A DNA stretch of 64,000 nt from Paroedura picta (taxonomy: Eukaryota > Chordata > Lepidosauria > Squamata > Gekkonidae), in NCBI RefSeq assembly GCF_049243985.1, contig NC_135373.1, positions 97,583,213-97,647,212 on the forward strand, read 5' to 3'. Under the pieces are notes generated by a model. The model ran no database searches. It was given only the letters and a program-made list of their open reading frames with translations, and had not been told where the DNA came from. Below are positions 26,001 to 35,000 of this stretch, one piece after another (the first letter of the stretch is position 1; every line of letters starts with the position of its first letter). The position numbers and the translations under genes are program-made.

Positions 26001-29000
26001 CCTGTACAAATGAGGCAGGCTTCCCTTGAACCAATAGGGAACCAAGCTGATGGCAACTAATATAAAAAAGGGGGATGCCAACAGAAACTGGGGAATCCTT
26101 TGGTTCAGAACAAGGAAGCCCGAGAGGATGATTGTGTAAATGCTCAGGGTAATATTGATAGAAATGTAACAGCTTGGGAGTGAGGTCAGGTTGGCAGCTT
26201 AGACTCATGTGTGGCAACTAAGGGGCCAAAGAAGGTAAGAGTTACTGGAACGTAAACACATTATAGGTGTCATGATTATGCTAGAAATTTCTGAGCCAAG
26301 TTGGGATAGCTGGAGTGCTTGGCATTTAATGACAATTTAGATATAGTAGGTATTTCAGAAACATGGTAGAATGGAGAAAATATATGATATACAGTCATTC
26401 CTGAGTATAAGTGCTATAAGCAAGACAGGGAAGGACAGGCTGAGGGAGATGTTGCATTGCACATCAAAGAGGGCATGGAATCAGATAAGTTAGAAAACTT
26501 CAGGGGAATTGACTCCCCAAAAGAAATGATATGAGTGGGAATATTGGTCCCTAAGGATTACTTAAAAGTGCATGTGTACTAGTACCCACCAGATCAAACA
26601 GGTGGTCCATGCAGGCTGACCTTGAAATGGAAAAGGAAATAAGGGAGGTGACTAAAACAGATAATGTTATGATACTAGAGGATTTCCAATACCCTCACAT
26701 TGATTGGTTTAATGTGTACTGAAGTCGTAAAAATGAAATTCTCAAATGTCTATGTACAGGAACATTTTGTCACGGAGGGGATCTTGACTTTGTTCTAAGT
26801 GGGTCTTAAGTTCAGCATTCAGGTCAATGAAAAGTTACCTTATAGTCTAAGGCAGTGGTCCCCAACCTTTTTCCGGCTGGGGACCGGCGGGGCGAAAGTG
26901 CCGTGCATGCGCGATTTCGGCCGCACATGTGCAGCCGCGCATGCGTGATGCGCGGCGTGGCCCTGATTCCCTCCCCCCCCCCTCCCGCAGTAAGAAGCTT
27001 CCCGGGCCGCAAGCTTGCGGCCCGGGGAAGTTTTTTACTGCAGGGAGAGGGAACCGTGGCCCGGCGCCCTGGCCTTTGCGACCCAGCACCAGGCCGCGGA
27101 CGGCAGGTTGGGGACCACTGGTCTAAGGGGGAAGATAAAAACAAAAGTTTGTAAAAGTATTCATGGAGTAGAGAGAGTTGTCAAAGATAAATTTTTCTCC
27201 CTCCCCCAAATTACTAGAACTTGAGGGCATCCATGAAAATGATGGACAGTAGATGCTGGTAGGACAAAAGGAAATACTACAAGTTATTAAAATGTGGCAT
27301 TTGCTTCCAGAGGAATAGCCTTAAAAGGAGATTAGACAGATTCTTAGAAGGATAGGTCTATCAGTGGCTACTAGCCATGGCAACTGAATGGAATCTTCAC
27401 ATTCTCCCTGTTGAGTCAGAAGGACGCCTGGGTGGATGTTTCCTGCCAGTTGTTCAGGGAGGCAGGACTTGATTTCACTTCCTGTTTCCTTTGTGGTGGG
27501 GCACCCTTGTCAGTCTTCTTCCTGCCTCGAAAGGGCTACCCTCTCTTGCCTTTCTTTTCAAAAGGAACTGGTTGGCTACTGTGTGAAACAGGATGCTGGA
27601 CTATAGGTACTATTGGTCTGATTCAGTAGGGCTCTTTCTTATGTTCTTAAGGTATCTGTGCGTGGTCCCCTTAGTTTTCTCTGATCCGTAAACTTTCTGA
27701 AAATAGGGATTTTCTTGGGTACAAGAAATCATAGTTTTTATGATTTTTATTATAAGACAGTTGTTCATATTTCACTTATAAGGATACATTTTAGAGAATA
27801 TTATTTATGGCTGAATTATTAGAATTTCTCACTTTCCTAAGAATCCCATATTTCAGGTTGTAGGAAATTTCTTACTCAGAAGTAAAAAAAAAAAAGAGAG
27901 AGAGAGATCTTTTTCTCAGAAGAAATATCTGCAAAATAAATATACCAATGGAACTTCCGAGTTCCTCAGTCACAAAGACATACAGTTATCAATTTAACAT
28001 TTGATCTGAGATTATAGTGAAGTTACTTTAAATTTGTAATAAAATTAGATCAATTGATCTTTTTTTCTATTATCTAAAAACTCCTTAATTCTCAACTCCA
28101 CAAATCTTAATTTCCCCCCATTAACCCTCAAAACCATAGGCCATCAATCCATTTTTTTTCATTCAGAAAGTCAGTAAGGGACTCCCGGTTAGCAATGAAT
28201 ATTGTCTTTTCTCTTATCAAAGTTTAACCATCTCTGCAAATTCCAACATCTTCAACAGCCATTCCTCCACTGTGGATATTGTCAAACTTTTCCATTTCTG
28301 AGTCTCATTGCCATTATCATATTTAAGAACAAAGTTCCATAGCTATTTTCAAGCTATCTATTTGCATTAATAAATATATTTGTATGCAAGAATATATCTG
28401 GCATCCTTCTAACCTGAGGAATAAAGTTCATTGTATTCTATAATGTTTGTAAAAGTTCATCTTCAAAACATTTGTAATACAATCACAGTAAACCATCTGG
28501 TCCAGGCACTTTTCCTGGTTTTCCTCTTTGTAGCTTCCAACACCTCTCTTGTTATGGGACCATCTGTCTTTTTTTTTTTTGAAGACCTTTTTGTAGCAGT
28601 GTTTCTTTTAATCCTTTCTCCATATCCGTCCAATGAGTGTTCATATCATTGTCAGATTCTCCTCCCTCTGTAGAGTGAGTTAAACTTTTGAGCTTTAAAT
28701 GATTTGACTAATTCATTCATTAGCCCTATTCCTTTGAAAATGTGTGATAGTTGTACTAGAAATGTATTTTTAAATTCCATGCATAACCTAACATGCTTCA
28801 GCATACTTTGATATGAAATCACATTATGACATTCTTAAGACTATTAGCTTAATAAACAATTTTACATTGTAATGAAATAGGAATGCAGTATTATGGGATA
28901 ATTTGTGGGTTTATGAGCAGACATTAGTACAGTTCTAGTTATTTTGCCGTGACCTTCCCCCAGCTATTGATACAATAAGGAAACTAGAGGCCCCTTGGCT

Positions 29001-32000
29001 GTCTTTGGAAAGAGTATTTGATGACTTCTGATGGCTCCACTTGATAGGATGCTAGCTTCAGTGATACTGACCACATGCCCATTAGATTCCTACCCTTCAT
29101 CACTCTTGAAAGAAGTGATGAGAGGGTAGGAAGCTCTCTCCAAGAGATTATCAATTTCTCCCTTACAATGGGAGAATTTCCTGAAAGGCTGAAGGCAGCA
29201 ATGGTCCTTTCACTATTGAAAAAACTATCTTTGGATCTATGGGACCCAGCCAGTCACCACCCCATCTTGCATTTAGAGTTTCTGGGGAAGGTAGTTAAAA
29301 GGGCTATTACAGACCAATTGCTAGCATACCTATATGAAGCTTCAGTCATGGACACATTCCAGTCTGGCTTCCGGCCTGACCTTGAGGTGGAAATGGTGCT
29401 GGTCATCCTAAAGGACAGCCTCCGGAGACAGCTGTACTGATGCAGTTCAGCACTGTTCATGTTAATGGATCTCATGGCAGTATTTGACATAGTCGATATT
29501 GAGTTTCTAGCTCACAACCTTGCTGGCACTAGAATACAGGAGACAGCCCTTCAAAGGCTGATCTTTCTCCTGGACTGCAGACAAAGGGTAGCTGTTGGGA
29601 AGAAGCAATTGTGCCAGTAGCACCTCCATTATGGGGTGCCTTAAGGTCCAGTTCTCTCTCCAACTTTGTTTAACATTTTTATGCACCCTCCTGCCAAGCT
29701 GGTCCAGAGGTTTGGCCTTGGGTGTCATTAATATGCAGATGGCACCCAGCTCTACCTCCTGATATACAGCTGCCCAGAGATACCCCCAGACAACTTTGCC
29801 AGATGCCTGGAAGCAGTGACAGGATGGCTCAAGCAGTCACCTGAAAATCAGCCCTTCAAAGATGGAGGTCCTTTGGCTAGTTAAGAAAGGACCAAGTGAG
29901 GAAGTGTACTTACCCTGTCTGGATGGGGTACAACTGTCAGTTGCCACCTCAGGCAGAAGCTTGGGTGTGACCTTGGATGCCTTCTTATCCATGGAGACGC
30001 AGGTCTCAAGAGTAGCGCAGCTAGTGTTCCATCTTTGCCAAGCCATGCTACTAGTGCCCTACTTGACCACAGAACACCTAGCCACAGTCATCCGTGTGAT
30101 GGTCACCTCCAGACTGGACTTCTGTAACTCACTTTACGTGGGCTTATCTTTGCTCTGAAAATTGCAGCTGGTCCAGAATTAATCATCCAGGGTCCTTACA
30201 GGTACACTCTGGAGGGCACACATTTGTCCTGTGCTCCAGCAGCTGTACTGGTTATCAGTTGAATTCCAAATCACGTTTTTGGTACATGCCCATAAGGCTG
30301 TATCTGAGAGACCACCTCTCTATCTATACACCCCTCCTGAAGAGTACTTCACTCTGCTAACACCAAGCAGTGGTCCCTGGGCCAATGGAAGTATATCTGG
30401 CCTCAACAGGGCCAGGACAGTTTCCTGGCCTCTCCCTGGTGGAATGAACCCCTGGAACGCATACGGGACCTGTAAGACTTTGAACAGCTCTGCAGGGCCT
30501 GCAAGATGGAGCTCTTCCATCAGGTCTTTGGTTGGGGCCAATGCAAACATCTACTGAACCTCTACTGAAGCCCCACCTACCTACTATCTACTTACTGCTA
30601 TGGTAAGAACCCCCGATTGTAACCTGGCCTGGGAGAGGAACACTGTTCATTTGTTTGTTTTTTTATTGTATTTCTATACCGCCCTCCCCGAAGGCTCGGC
30701 GGTTTACAGGAAACAACAAAATAGTACAGGTAACATCATTCAAGTAACAATAAGGTGGTAACAACGATAACAACATTTATATAATAACAATAACAACAAT
30801 AACATTAAAGGAAGGTGAAACTGCAACTACAAGAGCCTTAGCTCAACTCGGACTGAGACCCAGGGATTGGGTGGATTTGTTTACAGTCATGGTAGGAGGG
30901 GAGGGCTTGGGGGCCAATTGGAAGCGATGGACAGGTCGACCTCAACCAAATGCCTGGTGGAGGAGCTCCCTTTTGCAGGCCCTGTGGAACTGCTTTAGAT
31001 CTGTCAGGGCCCTGATCTCCTCTGGGAGCTCATTCCAGGGTCCAGAATGGAAAAGGCTCTGGCCCTGGTCGAGGTCAAGTGGGCTTCCTTGAGGCCAGGG
31101 ACCACAAGAGGTTGGAGGAGGTAGAGCGCAAGGCTCTTTGAGGGTTGTAGGCGGAGAGGTGATCCCTCAGGTATACTGGGCCCGGACCGCATATGGCCGC
31201 GTATGGAAAATGAAAACTAGCACTGGAAAATGGATTCTTGCCATTGACACAGCATCAATAATCTTAAATTAATTTTAATTTGACTCTATATTTTCTCTAA
31301 TAATTAATATATCATATTTTAAACATTGTTTATGTAGAATGTTGTAAACTGCCCTGAGCCAGCTTGCCAGCAGGACAGTATAAAAATCAAGTTAATTAAT
31401 TAATATTTTCAATTGACACAGAACTTGTTTTTTTCCTGACACCATGCTAATTTTGCTAATTTATTGAAAGCTGTGAAGTGATGAGTCCCCATTTTGTTCA
31501 CTATTGACTGTTCTCTAAAAGAGTCATTCTGCCGTACACCTTTCTTCCCTTCTTCACAAACTGTGAAACTATTTTTGTCCTGGTTTCTAAAGATGTTAGA
31601 ATTTCATAGATGACAATAATAATGGACTAACCTTGCGATATCATGCATCCAGGAGAATGTAGATGTATCTTAATTTGCATTGAAATCCAGTGAATTTTTT
31701 TTTAATGTTGTATTTCCCTTTCAGAGGTTTTTATGTCTGCGTTTAGGATGAAATGAACAAGTTTGGATGATGGGTATTCATGAATCGCGGTTTCTGCAGG
31801 ATTGCTTTTTTATGTACATAGAATCATAGAATAATAGAGTTGGAAGGGATCTCCTGGGTCATCTAATCCAACCCCTGCACTTTTTAGGACACTCACAACT
31901 CTATCACTCATCCACTATAACCTGCCACCCCCTTGAAAGTTTACAAAATCAGCCTCTCCATCAGATTCTATTCAGCCCCTGTTTAAAAATTTCCAAAGAT

Positions 32001-35000
32001 GGAGAACCCACCACCTCCCAGGGAACCCTGTTCCGCTGAGAAACCACTCTGTCAGGAACTTCCTCGGATGTTTAGACAGAATTTCTTTTGAATTTCATCC
32101 CACTGGCAAGAGAGAACAACTCTGCTACATCCTCTACATGGCAGCCTTTTAAATACTTGAAGATGGTTATTAGATCCCTTTTCAGTCATCTCCTCTCCAG
32201 GCTAAAAAGACCCAAGTTCCCCCAACCTTTCCTCATACGTCTTGGTCTCCCTCACTATTTTTGTTGCCCTCCTCTGGACACGCTCCAGTTTGTCTACATC
32301 CCTCTTCAACTGTGGTGCCCAAAACTGAACACAGTATTCCAAGTCGAACCAGAGCACTCCACTTGTTACTCTTCTCCAAGAGGATGCTGAACCATTAACA
32401 AGTACCTTTTGGGTACGATCTGTCCACCAGTTATTGATCCACCTGACAGAATTAGAATCCATACCATATTTTACCAACTTGTCAACAAGAATATCATGTG
32501 GAACCTTATCAAAAGAATTACTTAAATCAAGATAATGTATGACCACAGCATTCTCCCAATCCAGCAAGGTAGTCACTTTCTCGAAAAAAGAGATAAGGTT
32601 GGTCTGGCATGACTTGTTCTTGTGAAACCCATGCTGATTCTTAGAAATCACAGCTTTCTGTTCCAGCTGCTCAAGAACTGACGGTTTGATGATTTGTTCC
32701 AATATTTTGCCAGCTAAAGATGTCAAGCCGATGGGTTTGTAGTTACCCAGATACACCTTTTTCCCTTTCTTGAAGATGGTGACAACATTTGCCTGCCTCC
32801 AATCATCTAGCACCTCACCTGTTCTCCAAGAAGTGTCAAAAATAATGAACAGGTTCAGAGGTTACATCTGCAAGTTCTTTTAGTACCCTTGGATGTAATT
32901 CATCTGGCCCAGAAGACTGTTTCATTTAAAGAAACTAGGTGTTTATGGACTGCCCCTACAGTGATCCTAGGCCACCATTCCCATCCCCCGTGTTATGATA
33001 CGTTTTTTTCCACATTGAGCACTATTTCCCTCATTAGAGAAGACTTAGGAGAAGTAGGAGTTAAGCAGTTCAGCCCTCTCTTCATTATCATCTGTTATAA
33101 TTTTACTTCCTTGTCCTCACAGTGGACCTACAGAGTCCCTCCTCTTTTTCTTACTTGAAATATAACTAAAGAAGCCTTTTTTGCTATGTTTCGCACTTCT
33201 TGCTAGCCTAAGCTCATATTGAGCTTTAGCTTTTCTAACACTCTCCTTACAATTATTGGTTATTTGTTTATACTCATTTTTGTAATAAGGCCTTCCTTCC
33301 ATTTCTTAAATGAATCTTTTTTTTTATTCCTCAAATCATTTGACAGCTGCTTATGGAGCCACCTTGGCTTCCTTAGACTCCTTCCATCTTTTCTTCTCAA
33401 AGGAATTGTTTGTGATTGAGCCTTCAGTATTTCACTTTTAAGAAATTCCCAGCTCTCTTGGACTCCCATCTCTTTAAGTCTTTCTGACCATGGGACTCTA
33501 CCCAACATACCTTTAAGTCTGTTAAAATCTGCTTTCCTGAACTCCAGTCTATACATCCAATTACGTAAACGTTTTCTCTTTTCCACAATTGAAAATTCCA
33601 AAATCACATGCCCACTACTTCCACCTCATCTACCAGTTCTTCCCTATTGATGAGAATCAAGTCTAATCCTGGTTCCCCTCTCTACTTTCTGGGATATGAA
33701 GCTGTTGGCAAGACAGGTCAAGAAATTAACTGAGTTCATATTTTTAGCAGAGTTGGTCTTTCAAAAGATATCCAAGTAATTGAATTCACCAATGAACACT
33801 GTTTCCCCCCTCTGTGAGAATTGTGTAATAAATTTCTTAGCTGTGGCTGTTTTGTTCCCTAAGCTGAAGCCTTGTCTTCACAAACTATTCTAAAAACAAA
33901 CAGAACACATAGATGTCTCAGGTAAAACAATATGGAAATAAATATTTAAAGAATTGTAACCCCCCTCCCATTGTAATGCTTTCAGGCAGTTTTGCAGACA
34001 GCAAAAAGCAGAGTATTTACTGCTTCATATATATATAGCTCTTACATTTGGATCCTAAGTAGCATAAGAATCTGCCCTCACACTTGCAGCTTTGTGTTCA
34101 TTGTGAAATTGTACTCCTGGGTTGGGGGACATGCCAGAACAATCTAGAAAGCTATGGCTACATTTGGAGGAGGAAATGGGCAAGAATTTCCCTTTCCTCT
34201 TACGCAACTAGAAATGCCATTAATTTGGGGGAACTGCTGTTAAGGTGGTGGAACAGTTTAGGATTCAAACTTCAGTCTTACTTTTGGATGTCCTTCAGGC
34301 TGTAATAACAAATTTATAATAAATAATAATACCTGTCTCTAGTCAACAACAGGTGCATCATTGCTGGCAAATGCTTCACCTTTGACTCTCATGGCATCAC
34401 CCCTGTCTGTAACCAATCAGAATGTGACATCTGCTCCATTGACACCTTTTGGGATGCTGGGTAGCCTTGTTCCTGTGACCATGCCCTTTCAGTTCCCATT
34501 GGAGCTTCTTGGCTTTGGAACAGATGCAGCTGGAGTGACAACCACCTCGGGATCTACCTCAGCAACTTTCCATCATAACCTGACTCAAAGTAAGTGTTGC
34601 TATCCCAATACAAAATATAGATTTAGATGCATATTTGGAAGGAAAATGACAAGGGAATATAGATATAATTGTATAAATAAATATAAATATATAAAAATAT
34701 AAATAATATATAATAGATGCTATATATAATATAGATATATTGTTACTTCAAGACTCATGAATAAGGATTTTTCCTAACTGTCAAACTTCCTCAGAACATA
34801 TTTGTAAATGGATGTGTTTGCACATATAAGTGCATACTTTCCTTTTCGGATGGTAAATTTACTGCTGCACTAATTTTAATATGAAACACTATTCATTAAT
34901 AACAGCTGGATAAATATCTAGTAATCTCAGAAAGCTTATTCAGATGAACAGTAAATTCTAATACTACGTGAAATGTTGAATGGACTCTCTTTTGTTAGTA

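Noticed and set aside
32202-33607. A possible host reverse-transcriptase-like gene
   Set aside because: All motifs are CR1 LINE, in several broken frames, with the CR1 3' terminus at 31816.
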